Origin: Lachnoclostridium sp. UBA2905
GTDB lineage: Bacteria > Bacillota > Clostridia > Lachnospirales > Lachnospiraceae
NCBI GenBank assembly: GCA_002349525.1
Contig: DEDL01000008.1
Coordinates: 62,001-126,000 of the forward strand
Direction: 5' to 3'
DNA: 64,000 bases
Part shown: piece after piece, positions 26,149 to 35,823 of the stretch
Layout: each line of letters opens with the position of its first letter
Numbering within the stretch: the stretch's first letter is position 1
The notes under the pieces: model-generated
Seen by the model: only the letters and a program-made list of their open reading frames with translations
Told to the model about the DNA's origin: nothing
The model's database searches: none
Translations under genes and position numbers: made by a program

Positions 26149-26327
26149 ATTATACCGACCTCCCTTGAAAAACATCGTATCTATTATCCATCAAAAAGTA
26201 CAGGACACAAAGCGAGCAATGCCCTATTTTATTTGATGGGACACTTAATGTCTCATACATTATCCATTAAGAAAATTCCGATTTAACTAAGCATATCATC
26301 CATGCACTTAGTTTTCAAGACAAAACA

Positions 26328-26345
26328 GGGCGGTGTTACCCGCCC
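26328..26345 (-). terminator. Hairpin after the integrase remnant
   Basis: GGGCGG-TGTTAC-CCGCCC, followed on the minus strand by TGTTTTG. It lies about 40 bp beyond the integrase-fragment stop. Confidence 0.5.
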
Positions 26346-26383
26346 CTACAATCTATACTTTATAAATAATGACTTATATGAAG

Positions 26384-26656
26384 TTAATGGAAAAACTTCC
26401 CTCTTCTTCTTATTGTTGTATCCTTCTTTCGACCTTCTTCTTGCAATTCTGTAATAAAGTATGTGTAGAAACTCTTATCTAGCATTGCCGTAGTAAGCCA
26501 CTGACAGTCAGTAATATCCATAAAGCTGTCTATATGTAACTTATAAGTATCTAAAGTGTTGTCACTTGTATTTTTAGCTTTATGTTCTTCTAAAAATTCC
26601 TCAAATGCCTTTTGTACCTTAATGTTTTTTAACTCCATAACTTTCCTTCTTCTCAT
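26384..26656 (-). pseudogene. Truncated tyrosine recombinase (integrase)
   Basis: 90 codons corresponding to the N-terminal core-binding (SAM-like) domain of phage-type integrases: KAFEEFLEEHKAKNTSDNTL, then DTYKLHIDSFMDI and TTIRRRGKFF. The catalytic R-H-R-Y domain is absent. The start has AAAGGAG ten bases upstream. It lies 130 bp from the 3' end of tRNA-Leu, the usual position of an integrase after tRNA-targeted insertion. Confidence 0.8.
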
Positions 26657-26729
26657 AGCGTGCTTTCTCCTTTCGATTTAGCACGCTAGACTCTTTTTGG
26701 GTGATGTCTCTATTTTATTACAATTTACC

Positions 26730-26777
26730 AAATAAAAAAAAGACCTTTCACCTTAATAAAATTAAGATAAAAAGTCT
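26730..26777 (-). terminator. Terminator of tRNA-Leu
   Basis: On the minus strand AGACTTTTTATCTTAA pairs imperfectly with TTAAGGTGAAAGGTCT around a TTTTA loop, followed by eight T residues. Confidence 0.75.
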
Positions 26778-26784
26778 CTAATAC

Positions 26785-26867
26785 TGCGGATAACAGGACT
26801 TGAACCTGCACGGGGGGTTCCCACCAGAACCTAAATCTGGCGCGTCTGCCAATTCCGCCATATCCGC
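26785..26867 (-). tRNA. tRNA-Leu (anticodon UAG)
   Basis: An 83-nt class II tRNA. Acceptor GCGGATA pairs with TATCCGC, with discriminator A. The anticodon stem CCAGA/TCTGG encloses TTTAGGT, giving anticodon UAG. The long variable arm (TGGGAACCCCCCGTG region) and the T-arm GGTTCAAGTCC are present. CCA is not encoded. The 3' end faces the decayed mobile element, so this gene is its likely attachment site. Confidence 0.95.
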
Positions 26868-27063
26868 AAGCTAACTCTCGTTAAAATAACATTTTAGCCT
26901 GCTTTTGTCAAGCGCGAACATCATAATACTCTCCCATATATTACAATTCTCCTTATTTGTCAAACCAGATAAGAACATCACTTTTTAATGTTAAATTTAA
27001 GTATAAATGCAGGTAATTGTTTAATCAAAGAAACTGCATAGACCTGTAATTAAGTGTTGCAAT

Positions 27064-27090
27064 TGACTTCATTTCAATATATGTTATAAA
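27064..27090 (+). promoter_or_regulatory. Promoter of the DUF4317 gene
   Basis: TTGACT, a 15-bp spacer and TATAAA; the -10 is preceded by TGT, making an extended -10 that could offset the short spacing. Confidence 0.45.
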
Positions 27091-27133
27091 ATACATTTAG
27101 CTGAGTCATAAAAAAGGAGAATAACATAAAACT

Positions 27134-28300
27134 ATGAATAAAAAAGAAATATCAGAAATCAAAAAACTCATAAGCAGGAAGGACAGCCAGATTGTACGCT
27201 TTTGTGGCTGCTATGTTGATAATGAAAAAAATATACGAACCACTCTCAAACAGCCTTTTCTGGCTCTTGAAGAGGATGAGATGTTTAAATATATTAATAT
27301 ATTCAGACGTTCCCTTTCAGGTACATTAGGAAAGAACCTGCTGAATCTTGAGTTTCCCCGTGAGCAGGAGGAAGAAGGCGGTACACAGAACTTTCTTATG
27401 AAGCTTAGGGACAGTAAGCTTTCAGATGACAATCTTTTACAGGAGTTCTATGAAAAAGTAATTGAAAACTACGAATTTCCTGAGAATTATTACATAATAC
27501 TTGCATATTCAGCCTATGATATTCCAATGGTTACAACTGACGGAATGGAGCAGGATGACGCATCTGTATATGTATATGACCATATAATATGTACAATTTG
27601 CCCTGTTAAGCTTGAAAAATCCAATCTCTGCTACAATGCTGAGACTAATATGATTGAGCCTAACATAAGAGACTGGCTTGTAGATATGCCTGCACATGGT
27701 TTCCTCTTTCCTGCCTTCAATGACAGAAATACGGATATTCATGCCATGCTTTATTACACCAAAAAAAGTGAAGAACCTGCTCCACAGTTTATGGACAGCA
27801 TGTTTGGCTGCACAAAACCATTAACAAGCAAAAGTCAGAATACTGTCTTCAAGCAGATTATTCAGGATTCTCTTGGTGAAGAATGCGACTTTGAAACCGT
27901 AAAATCCATTCATGAAAATATAAATGAGCTCATTGAAGAGCAGAAGGATCTTCCTGAACCGGTTGTTCTTAGTCACGAGGATGTTAAAGATCTATTTACC
28001 CATAGTGGAATCAGCGACGAAAAGCTTGAGGTTTTTGACAAAAATTATGAACACGCCCTTTCTGATAAAGGAGATGTCAGCGTAGATGATATACAAAACA
28101 CCTCATTTGTTGCAACCAATATTACTAATCCACGTAATCTTGAGATAAAAACCGCTGATGTAGTTATAAAGGTAAGCCCTGACAAGTCTGATCTGGTTAA
28201 AACAAAAATGATTGACGGTATACCTTATCTTATGATACAGGTAAGCGAACACATCGAATTAAATGGTGTTCCGGTCAGACCAGACATGACTAAGGAATAA
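27134..28300 (+). CDS. DUF4317 family protein
   Basis: A 388-residue cytoplasmic protein that looks like DUF4317, a family known mainly from Lachnospiraceae and relatives: N-terminal MNKKEISEIKKLIS, central YYIILAYSAYDIPM, CTICPVKLEKSNL and MFGCTKPLTSK, and a C-terminal IPYLMIQVSEHIELNGVPV. No signal, membrane segment or known catalytic motif. AAGGAG lies 14 bases before ATG, unusually far. It is monocistronic, converging on the response-regulator gene 11 bp away without an obvious terminator. Function unknown. Confidence 0.8.
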   Translation: MNKKEISEIKKLISRKDSQIVRFCGCYVDNEKNIRTTLKQPFLALEEDEMFKYINIFRRSLSGTLGKNLLNLEFPREQEEEGGTQNFLMKLRDSKLSDDNLLQEFYEKVIENYEFPENYYIILAYSAYDIPMVTTDGMEQDDASVYVYDHIICTICPVKLEKSNLCYNAETNMIEPNIRDWLVDMPAHGFLFPAFNDRNTDIHAMLYYTKKSEEPAPQFMDSMFGCTKPLTSKSQNTVFKQIIQDSLGEECDFETVKSIHENINELIEEQKDLPEPVVLSHEDVKDLFTHSGISDEKLEVFDKNYEHALSDKGDVSVDDIQNTSFVATNITNPRNLEIKTADVVIKVSPDKSDLVKTKMIDGIPYLMIQVSEHIELNGVPVRPDMTKE

Positions 28301-28311
28301 GTATTACAGAA

Positions 28312-29007
28312 TCATTTTCCACTTAAATAGTATACGGCGAGTCTTGTTCTGTCTCTAAGCTGGAGCTTTTCAAGAATTGTACTAAGGTAATTTCTGACTG
28401 TTCCCTCAGATAAGAACAGCTCGTCTGCTATCTCTTTATTGTTATAGCCTTTGGCAACAAGCCTTATGATATCAAGTTCCTTTTCATTTATTCCACATTC
28501 TGCAAGCTTTTCTTCTATCCTTCCCGTCTGCTTATCCATACTGTCACAGGAACAGCTATCAGGCGAAGAATTCCTGTCCTCTGATGACACTAAAAGCTTT
28601 GGTATTTTTTCCATAATGTCACCACCAAACACAGTCTGTCCTCCTGATACTGCTAATGCAGCCGGAGCAATTGCCGTAAAATCCTGCTTTAATATATAGC
28701 CTCTGGCTCCTACCTTGAGAGCCTTAATTATGTATTCGTCATCATTAAAGGTTGTAAGTAAGAGAATTTTTGCATCCGAAAACTCTTCAATTATTTTCTT
28801 TGCTGCTTCAAGTCCCGAAACATTTTTCATCTGTATATCTGTAAGAAGAACATCCGGTTTAAACTGCTTATACAGTGCTACAGCATCTTCTCCATCGTTT
28901 CCCACAGCAACAACCTCTATTCTTCCATCCACTTCAAGTATCGTCTTAAGTGACATTGATACAAGGTCATCATCATCCACAATAACTACTTTAATTTTAT
29001 TCTCCAA
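28312..29007 (-). CDS. NarL/LuxR-type response regulator
   Basis: A 231-residue regulator: receiver domain (VVIVDDDDLVSMSL, phospho-acceptor Asp in VLLTDIQM, about residue 56, Lys in YILKQDF) and a LuxR-type helix-turn-helix (LVAKGYNNKEIADELFLSEG, about 180-200). The linker is Ser/Asp-rich with a CSC motif, unusual for the family. The start is TTG, with GGGGGG eight bases upstream. Partner of the histidine kinase 26 bp upstream. The divergent ABC transporter is the likely target, as in many such modules. Confidence 0.93.
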   Translation of the reverse strand: MENKIKVVIVDDDDLVSMSLKTILEVDGRIEVVAVGNDGEDAVALYKQFKPDVLLTDIQMKNVSGLEAAKKIIEEFSDAKILLLTTFNDDEYIIKALKVGARGYILKQDFTAIAPAALAVSGGQTVFGGDIMEKIPKLLVSSEDRNSSPDSCSCDSMDKQTGRIEEKLAECGINEKELDIIRLVAKGYNNKEIADELFLSEGTVRNYLSTILEKLQLRDRTRLAVYYLSGK

Positions 29008-29033
29008 ACCATAACCCCCCTGAACATTTTTGG

Positions 29034-30131
29034 CTATTTCATAACCGATACATTTATTCGGAAACCATCATCCGTATTTATATTAAATGAGCCGCCTAAC
29101 TTGCGCACACGTTCTCTCATATTTTCTATTCCTATTCCACCGGAATAATCCTTGGAATCCACTCTTCCATTATCTGCTATAATAAGCTGAAAAAATCCCG
29201 GCTGTTCACGTATGATAATTGTAATTTTATCACCATTGCTGTATTTGGCCGCATTATTAAGTCCCTCCTTAATAATAGCTATAAATGCAAACTTGATCTC
29301 CTTTTGTACTTCTTCTGAAATATCATATGTAAAACTCGTTTTAAAATCCGGAAATGCCTGTATTATCTCCTCCACAGCTTTTTTAAGGTTAATGGAATCA
29401 TCATGAAGATTGTGAACACTTTCCCTTATATTATTCATAGCTGTATTAAGTGTATCTCCAAGTATATCAAGTTTCTCCCTGATTACCGGCTCATTTTCAA
29501 TAGCACTAACTGCCCCTGTAAGCAGAATGGCTCTTGTAAGCATATGGCCTACATTATCATGAATCTCTCTGGCAATTCGATTGCGTTCCTTTAAGGTTGC
29601 AACATGAATCTCGTAATCCTGTTCAGCCATAAGCTCCCTGTTCTTATTCTCAAGCAAAAGCTTGCTTTCCGTCTCCATGTCGCGATACAGCCTGTACATA
29701 TCATGTACTCTTATATACTCAGAACTTATGCGCTGCAGGGCAAATGATACGCAGACAAATATAAGATTTATAACAATTCCCACAGCCATTGGTATCATCC
29801 ATACACTGACTGCACCCTTTGCTGCCAGGTAGAGCATATATCCGTACACAAATATTGCCACACCCATTGCACCCTTATACTTTTTAACAAATACATCATA
29901 TAGCAGACATGGCAGGTAAGACATAAATGCCGGAAAAAAGAGGGCACATGCCATATATATAATTATTATTCCTTCATACAGCCTGTCATCTATGGAAAAA
30001 ACCTGATTCAGACAGACAATGATTATTGAAAGAATACCGGCAACAACAAACCGGGCCGACGTTCCAAAAACAATAACCATAATCATACATAAAACCCATA
30101 TAACAATATGGTCAACTATACGGTTAAACAT
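29034..30131 (-). CDS. NarL-family sensor histidine kinase
   Basis: A 365-residue kinase with five or six N-terminal membrane helices (residues 1-140) and no large extracellular sensor, a coiled-coil linker, a HisKA_3 dimerisation domain with the phospho-His in REIHDNVGHMLTRA (about 190) and a HATPase domain (KEGLNNAAKYSNGD N-box, IADNGR, GGIGIENMRERVRKLGG). Intramembrane-sensing kinases of this design often respond to envelope stress and control an adjacent ABC exporter. It precedes the response-regulator gene in an operon. Confidence 0.92.
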   Translation of the reverse strand: MFNRIVDHIVIWVLCMIMVIVFGTSARFVVAGILSIIIVCLNQVFSIDDRLYEGIIIIYMACALFFPAFMSYLPCLLYDVFVKKYKGAMGVAIFVYGYMLYLAAKGAVSVWMIPMAVGIVINLIFVCVSFALQRISSEYIRVHDMYRLYRDMETESKLLLENKNRELMAEQDYEIHVATLKERNRIAREIHDNVGHMLTRAILLTGAVSAIENEPVIREKLDILGDTLNTAMNNIRESVHNLHDDSINLKKAVEEIIQAFPDFKTSFTYDISEEVQKEIKFAFIAIIKEGLNNAAKYSNGDKITIIIREQPGFFQLIIADNGRVDSKDYSGGIGIENMRERVRKLGGSFNINTDDGFRINVSVMK

Positions 30132-30171
30132 TTAGTATAACTCCTGTTTCAATAATGAATATAACATACTC

Positions 30172-30200
30172 ATTTTAAAACATATAAACAATGTAAGCAA
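30172..30200 (-). promoter_or_regulatory. Promoter of the two-component operon
   Basis: TTGCTT and TAAAAT with a 17-bp spacer on the minus strand, 40 bp before the kinase start. It drives transcription away from the ABC operon. Confidence 0.55.
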
Positions 30201-30434
30201 CTATATTATTCAGGTACAGCCTGCTGCAAAATGCCAGTTGGCATTACTGACTACCTGCTTTGTTACGTTCCTGCAATCCACCTCCCGCCTATAGCAAAAG
30301 AAGAATTCCTGCTAATTCTCGTTAAACTCCCCTTGGAATAATGAAATGACATTTGTCACTTCACATTTCTTACATTTTTCACTTATATTTCCAGGTCGCA
30401 TTTTGTATCATATAGTCAGCAGCTAAGGCAAAGG

Positions 30435-30506
30435 CTGACAGAACTATTTGTATATGGCGAATGAACAGCATATATACAGGGAACAAATATACAAATATTC
30501 TGTCAG
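30435..30506 (+). promoter_or_regulatory. Long inverted repeat in the ABC-operon leader
   Basis: CTGACAGAACTATTTGTATA and its near-complement at 30487-30506 form a 20-21 bp imperfect inverted repeat with a 31-base loop, ending just before the ribosome binding site of the ABC ATPase gene. A shorter GTCAGC/GCTGAC hairpin abuts it upstream (from about 30417). It could be a regulator site or an RNA hairpin controlling translation or transcription. Confidence 0.6.
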
Positions 30507-30529
30507 TATAACAGGGAGGGAATTTTATC

Positions 30530-31474
30530 ATGTCAAATGTAATCGAAATCAACAATCTGGTTAAACGCTACAAGGAACTTGTAGCACTTGATCATCTAAG
30601 TCTTGAAGTAAAAGAAGGCGAAATCTTTGGACTCCTTGGTCCGAATGGTTCGGGAAAAACCACAACCATTAACTGTATCCTGTCACTTTTAACCTACGAT
30701 AAGGGTTCAATAAAGGTATTTGGAAAAGAGATGACACCTTCATCCTACGACATTAAAAAGCAGATTGGTGTTGTAATGCAGAATGTAGCCGTGTTCAATG
30801 AGCTTACAGTCTATGAAAATATTGATTATTTCTGTGGTCTTTACATAACCGATAAGGAGCTGAGAAAAAAATACGTTGAAGAAGCAATTGAGTTCACAGG
30901 ACTTTCAGACTTCAAAAAGTTTCGTCCCGGCAAGCTCTCCGGCGGTCTTTTAAGAAGGCTTAATATTGCCTGTGGTATTGCCCACAAACCTAAGCTCATT
31001 TTCTTTGATGAACCTACAGTTGCAGTTGACCCACAAAGCCGTAACAAAATACTTGAAGGAATAAGCAAGCTTAACAAGGATGGTGCCACAATCATATACA
31101 CTTCCCACTACATGGAAGAGGTTGAACAGATATGTTCAAGAATAACCATCATGGATAAGGGCCGCAGTATTGCAAACGGAAGCAAGGATGAACTCAAAAA
31201 AATGATTACAGTTACCGAGCACATCTCAATAGAGACCTGTAATCTCTTAGATGAGCACATTAAGGAATTGTCAGGTCTTGTCCACGTATATGAGGTCAAT
31301 TATAATGACAACCTTCTTACAATCTCATTTAGCGGTGGAAAACATAATATTGTCCGCGTACTTAATTACCTTCAGGAAAAAAACATCTCATTTGGAAGAG
31401 TTTACTCAGAGCTTCCTACATTAAATGATGTATTTCTTGAGATTACCGGTACACAGTTACGAGACAGTTTATAG
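30530..31474 (+). CDS. ABC transporter ATP-binding protein
   Basis: A 314-residue ATPase of an ABC-2 type exporter (drug/peptide family). Walker A LLGPNGSGKTTTINC (about 37-50), Q-loop VVMQNVAVF, signature LSGGLLRRLNIACG (a variant of LSGGQ), Walker B LIFFDEPTVAVDP, and H-loop YTSHYMEEVEQIC. The C-terminal extension is typical of the family. GGGAGGG precedes the ATG. First gene of an operon with two permeases, divergent from a NarL-type two-component system. The substrate is unknown. Confidence 0.95.
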   Translation: MSNVIEINNLVKRYKELVALDHLSLEVKEGEIFGLLGPNGSGKTTTINCILSLLTYDKGSIKVFGKEMTPSSYDIKKQIGVVMQNVAVFNELTVYENIDYFCGLYITDKELRKKYVEEAIEFTGLSDFKKFRPGKLSGGLLRRLNIACGIAHKPKLIFFDEPTVAVDPQSRNKILEGISKLNKDGATIIYTSHYMEEVEQICSRITIMDKGRSIANGSKDELKKMITVTEHISIETCNLLDEHIKELSGLVHVYEVNYNDNLLTISFSGGKHNIVRVLNYLQEKNISFGRVYSELPTLNDVFLEITGTQLRDSL

Positions 31475-31492
31475 AAGTTCGGAGGGATAGAA

Positions 31493-32626
31493 ATGCTTTT
31501 TCATAATATAAAATATACATTTTTAAATATGATAAGAACCAAAGAGGTTATCTTCTGGTCTCTTGTATTTCCTTTGGCCCTGGCAACATTTATGTACCTT
31601 GCCTTTGGAAAAATAAATGAAGTAACCGAGAATCTTGAAACAATTGACGTTGCAGTTGTTGAATCAGTTCAAAATGAAATGTTTGACAAGATTCTTGTTG
31701 AAGTCTCTAATGGAGAATCCCCACTTCTTAACCCCATGAAAATGAATATTCAGGACGCTGTATCTACACTTGATAGCAAAGAAGTTGACGGAATAATCCA
31801 TGTGGATGACACCATAAGCCTTTCAGTAAGAGAAAACGGACTTAATGCAACTATATTGTCATCATTTGTTGACAGATATCTGCAAAATGAAGCCACTCTT
31901 ACCCAGATTGCCAAAAACAATCCCCTGGCTTTAAACTCAGCCATTGAAGCATTATCAGATGATACTTCATATTTCAAAGAGGAAAAACTGACAGACGGTA
32001 ATACAGACAATCTTTCCAATTATTTTTATGCCGTATTTGCCATGAGCTGTCTGTTTGCAAGCTTTACAGGAATATCATCCATGTTTTCCATTCAGGGCAA
32101 CCTTTCACCCCTGGGACAAAGACGCTGCGTGGCACCTACAAAAAAGCTACATGTGGTTCTCACATTATTTTTAACAAATGAGATAGTTCAGTTTGCAATT
32201 GAACTTATAACCTTTGCATACATGTCACTTGTTTTGGGGATTGACCTTAGTAACAAATATCCGGCACTGTTTCTTCTTTTATTTGTAGCCTCCTCATTTG
32301 GACTTACCATGGGAATGTTCATCGGTTCCCTTAAAAAGCCTGTAACGGAAGGTGCCAAAATGGGTATTGGAGTTGCTATTTCCATGGCTTTAAGTGTTAT
32401 GGCTGATCTTTGTGTCAGCGGACTCATGAACACCATTGAACACACTGTACCTATTATAAACCGTCTGAATCCTGCTGCACTTATATCTGATTCATTTTAC
32501 GCACTTAACACATATTCAGATTACAGCAGGTACACATCAAATATGGTTAATCTGTCAGCAATGACACTCATACTGTTCACACTGACAATTTTAACAGTAA
32601 GGAGAAACCGCTATGCAAGTATTTAA
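31493..32626 (+). CDS. ABC-2 type permease, first subunit
   Basis: A 377-residue permease of the ABC-2/YhgE type: an N-terminal membrane helix (near residue 25), a long extracellular domain (about 45-180), then five helices. Motifs such as LFASFTGISSMFSIQGNLSPLG occur in membrane segments. GGAGGG precedes ATG by seven bases. The gene overlaps the next permease gene by 14 bp, so the two are likely made in a fixed ratio and form a heterodimer. Confidence 0.9.
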   Translation: MLFHNIKYTFLNMIRTKEVIFWSLVFPLALATFMYLAFGKINEVTENLETIDVAVVESVQNEMFDKILVEVSNGESPLLNPMKMNIQDAVSTLDSKEVDGIIHVDDTISLSVRENGLNATILSSFVDRYLQNEATLTQIAKNNPLALNSAIEALSDDTSYFKEEKLTDGNTDNLSNYFYAVFAMSCLFASFTGISSMFSIQGNLSPLGQRRCVAPTKKLHVVLTLFLTNEIVQFAIELITFAYMSLVLGIDLSNKYPALFLLLFVASSFGLTMGMFIGSLKKPVTEGAKMGIGVAISMALSVMADLCVSGLMNTIEHTVPIINRLNPAALISDSFYALNTYSDYSRYTSNMVNLSAMTLILFTLTILTVRRNRYASI

Positions 32627-33776
32627 ATTATATTTTAAAATATTAAAAACCATGCTTGGACAGGTGCTTATGTACATTGGAATCTTCACAGGTATATCTG
32701 TATTACTGTTCAATCAGCAGAAAAATAATGATCCCTTTGACTATAAGGAAGCTTCCCTGAAGATATCCATTGTTGACAATGACAATTCTGCTGCGTCACA
32801 GGCTCTAAACAAAAATCTTACTGCATCAAATGAACTTATAGAACTTCCTGATTATGAGTCAGACACCATTCAGGATGAGCTTTACAACCGTAATGTATCA
32901 AATGTCATTATAATTCCTAATGGCTTTAGTGATGCCCTTATTAAAAATGAGGCAGGTGATATGATTACCGTTTACAATCTTCCAGGTACAATGATGGCAA
33001 GCATTGTAACAAATAATATTAATAACTACATCAAAACCCTGCGGGCAAACCTTGTCAGCAGGCAGAATGTATCAGAAGCTGACATGAAGGAGTGTATAAG
33101 TCTTACAGATACGGCACTGGCAAAAAAAGCTGACGTGGAGATAACCTCGCACATTGACACTAAGCTTTCTCTTATAAGGGACCTCTACCGTTACCTTGCA
33201 TACCTTTTTATTGCCCTTGCAGTATCAAGCGTATCACCTATACTTGTATCCCTTTATAAGAAGGATGTAAATGTAAGACAGAACTGTTCTGCAATTAAAC
33301 AGTCCTCCTACAATATGCAGCTGTTTTTAAGCATTTTACTAACCGGTGTAGGCTTTTGTTCAGTATTCGTAGTACTGGCTCTTGTTCTCGCAGGACCTGT
33401 AATCTTTTCTCTTAAGGGACTCCTGTATATTCTCAACATGGTCATTTTTATGACAATTTCCCTTGCCATAGCATTTCTTGTTGCAAACATTACTTCAACC
33501 ATTAATGTCTTATCAATGTTTGCCAATATTATTGGACTTGGCTGCAGTTTCCTTGGCGGCGTATTTGTTCCAATTGAAATGCTTAGCGACGGAGTAATAA
33601 AGGCTGCTCATTTTCTTCCATCCTACTGGTACATTGCAGGCAATAACTCAATTCTTACAATGGGAACTCAGACAAGTGTAACAGATACATTTGCAAAGCT
33701 TGGCATTGAAGCCTTATTTGCCCTTGCCATAATACTTGTGGCACTTACAATACAGAAAATAAAACGTACAGCCTGA
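32613..33776 (+). CDS. ABC-2 type permease, second subunit
   Basis: A 387-residue paralogue of the preceding permease, with the same topology (N-terminal helix, extracellular domain to about residue 195, then five helices, including FLGGVFVPIEMLSDGVI). AAGGAG precedes ATG. It is the last gene of the transporter operon and is followed 65 bp later by asnB, read in the same direction; read-through is possible as no terminator hairpin is clear. Confidence 0.9.
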   Translation: MQVFKLYFKILKTMLGQVLMYIGIFTGISVLLFNQQKNNDPFDYKEASLKISIVDNDNSAASQALNKNLTASNELIELPDYESDTIQDELYNRNVSNVIIIPNGFSDALIKNEAGDMITVYNLPGTMMASIVTNNINNYIKTLRANLVSRQNVSEADMKECISLTDTALAKKADVEITSHIDTKLSLIRDLYRYLAYLFIALAVSSVSPILVSLYKKDVNVRQNCSAIKQSSYNMQLFLSILLTGVGFCSVFVVLALVLAGPVIFSLKGLLYILNMVIFMTISLAIAFLVANITSTINVLSMFANIIGLGCSFLGGVFVPIEMLSDGVIKAAHFLPSYWYIAGNNSILTMGTQTSVTDTFAKLGIEALFALAIILVALTIQKIKRTA

Positions 33777-33841
33777 TTAAGCATATTTGCCGGATTTCCA
33801 CATAAATTTAATAAAACCATATTTTATGCAAAAGGAAATTT

Positions 33842-35692
33842 ATGTGCGGAATTACTGGATTTTATAATTATAAGGCCTCCTATATGTCAAATGAGCCCTA
33901 CTGGGGGAATGTAATTGATTCAATGATGAAAAAAATTCTCCACAGAGGCCCGGATGACAATGGCACCATGCACTATGACAAATGCTTTCTGGCACACACC
34001 AGATTATCCATTATTGATCTTAAAACAGGACACCAGCCCATGGCGAAAGGAAATGCCTGCATTGTTTATAATGGTGAAATCTATAATTTACAGGAATTAA
34101 TAAGAGATCTGGAATACAAAGGACACTCATTTGACACCACATCGGATACCGAGGTGTTACTTGAGTGTTTTCTTGAATACGGACCTGACTTCGTAAGCAG
34201 ACTAAATGGTATATTTGCTATTGCAATATATGATATCAGCCATGAAACCCTGTATCTTTTCAGGGATCATATGGGAGTCAAGCCTCTTTACTACACCACA
34301 TATGACAATTCTACATACAAGGGAACATTTATATTTGCATCGGAAATGAAATCACTTTTTGAATTTCCCGGTGTCAGCCCACATATTACAAGAGAAAGCT
34401 TCTGCGAGGTTTTTGGCACCGGTCCTGCAAAGACCAGTGGTAAGGGCGTATTTGCAAATGTCCGTGAGGTCCTCCCTGCATCCTATCTTGCAGTAAATAA
34501 ATACGGAATCAACACAGTTAAATACTGGCGTCTTAAATCAGCACCACATTATGATTCTTATGAGGATACTCTTGAAAAAATAAGCAGTCTCGTATCTGAT
34601 GCCATAAAACGACAGATGGTATCTGATGTTCCAATAGCTGCTTTTTTATCCGGAGGTCTGGATTCAAGTCTGGTAACCTCAATCTGTGCAAGAGAGTTAA
34701 AAAAGCGTGGTCAAAAAATCAATACATTTTCATTTGATTTTATAAAAAATAATGAGTATTTCACACCCAGCTCATTTCAACCTGCCGAGGATAGGCCATA
34801 CGTGGAAACGATGGTAAAATACACAGACTCAAACCATCATTTTCTCGAATGCAGTACAAAAACCCAGGCAGACCTGCTTTTTGACTCGGTTATATCAAGA
34901 GACCTTCCTACAATGGCTGATGTTGATTCTTCACTTTTATATTTTTGCAGCCTTGTAAAGGACTACAATAAGGTTGTCCTGACCGGAGAATGCGCTGACG
35001 AGATATTTGGCGGATATCCATGGTTTCACAGGGATGAATTTCTACACCCTGCAGGAGGCGAAACCTTCTGCTTTACTCCAACACTTGCGCCACGAAAAGA
35101 ACTTCTTAATAAGGATTTTCTTGACTGGATAAATCTTGATGAGTACGTTAAAAACGCATATGAAACCTCTGTTAAGGAAATTGATATTCTTCCTTCAGAC
35201 AATGAGACAGAAACAAACAGACGCAAAATATCTTACATTAATCTTCGATGGTTTATGCAGACACTGCTTGACAGAATGGATAGAACCAGTATGTATAACG
35301 GGCTCGAAGCCCGTGTTCCATTTGCAGATTACCGAATCGTTGAATATGTTTTCAATGTTCCCTGGAGCATGAAAGCACGAAACGGTGTTGTAAAAAATCT
35401 GCTAAGAGAGGCTGCAAAGGATTACCTTCCTGACGAAATCCTGTACAGAAAAAAAAGTCCTTATCCAAAAACCTACAATCCTGAATATGAAGAACTTTTA
35501 GGTAATCGTCTAAAGGATATTCTTCACGATGCCCAAAGCCCGCTTCACTTTTGTGTTGACAAGGATAAGGTCCTTACCTTTATTGATAAAAATAAGGATT
35601 ACGGCAAACCCTGGTATGGCCAGCTTATGGCAGGTCCCCAGATGATGGCATATCTTATCCAGGTTAATACATGGCTGTCTCTGTACCGATAA
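33842..35692 (+). CDS. asnB: Asparagine synthase (glutamine-hydrolysing)
   Basis: Converts aspartate to asparagine using ATP and glutamine. The 616-residue protein has an N-terminal Ntn glutaminase domain (Cys2 in MCGITGFYN, HRGPDDNG, NGEIYN) and a C-terminal synthetase domain with the PP-loop AAFLSGGLDSSLVTS (about 260-275), the GECADEIFGGYP motif and a helix-rich end. Its length is that of AsnB type enzymes. AAAAGGAAA precedes ATG. Similar proteins can also amidate peptides or glycans; no evidence for that here. Position after an exporter may be coincidental. Confidence 0.95.
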   Translation: MCGITGFYNYKASYMSNEPYWGNVIDSMMKKILHRGPDDNGTMHYDKCFLAHTRLSIIDLKTGHQPMAKGNACIVYNGEIYNLQELIRDLEYKGHSFDTTSDTEVLLECFLEYGPDFVSRLNGIFAIAIYDISHETLYLFRDHMGVKPLYYTTYDNSTYKGTFIFASEMKSLFEFPGVSPHITRESFCEVFGTGPAKTSGKGVFANVREVLPASYLAVNKYGINTVKYWRLKSAPHYDSYEDTLEKISSLVSDAIKRQMVSDVPIAAFLSGGLDSSLVTSICARELKKRGQKINTFSFDFIKNNEYFTPSSFQPAEDRPYVETMVKYTDSNHHFLECSTKTQADLLFDSVISRDLPTMADVDSSLLYFCSLVKDYNKVVLTGECADEIFGGYPWFHRDEFLHPAGGETFCFTPTLAPRKELLNKDFLDWINLDEYVKNAYETSVKEIDILPSDNETETNRRKISYINLRWFMQTLLDRMDRTSMYNGLEARVPFADYRIVEYVFNVPWSMKARNGVVKNLLREAAKDYLPDEILYRKKSPYPKTYNPEYEELLGNRLKDILHDAQSPLHFCVDKDKVLTFIDKNKDYGKPWYGQLMAGPQMMAYLIQVNTWLSLYR

Positions 35693-35823
35693 ATACAGAC
35701 ATTAGAATCTGCATATGATACGTAAATGATCTGCATATGATCTGCAATCTGTCTGCAGTATCATTTATAATCTACCAGACCTTATTTGTATTCTACTGAA
35801 ATTCATCTGCAATTTAATTAGAT

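Noticed and set aside
30435..30506. Transcription terminator
   Set aside because: The loop is 31 bases, no T-run follows, and it lies immediately before a ribosome binding site in the leader of the ABC genes.
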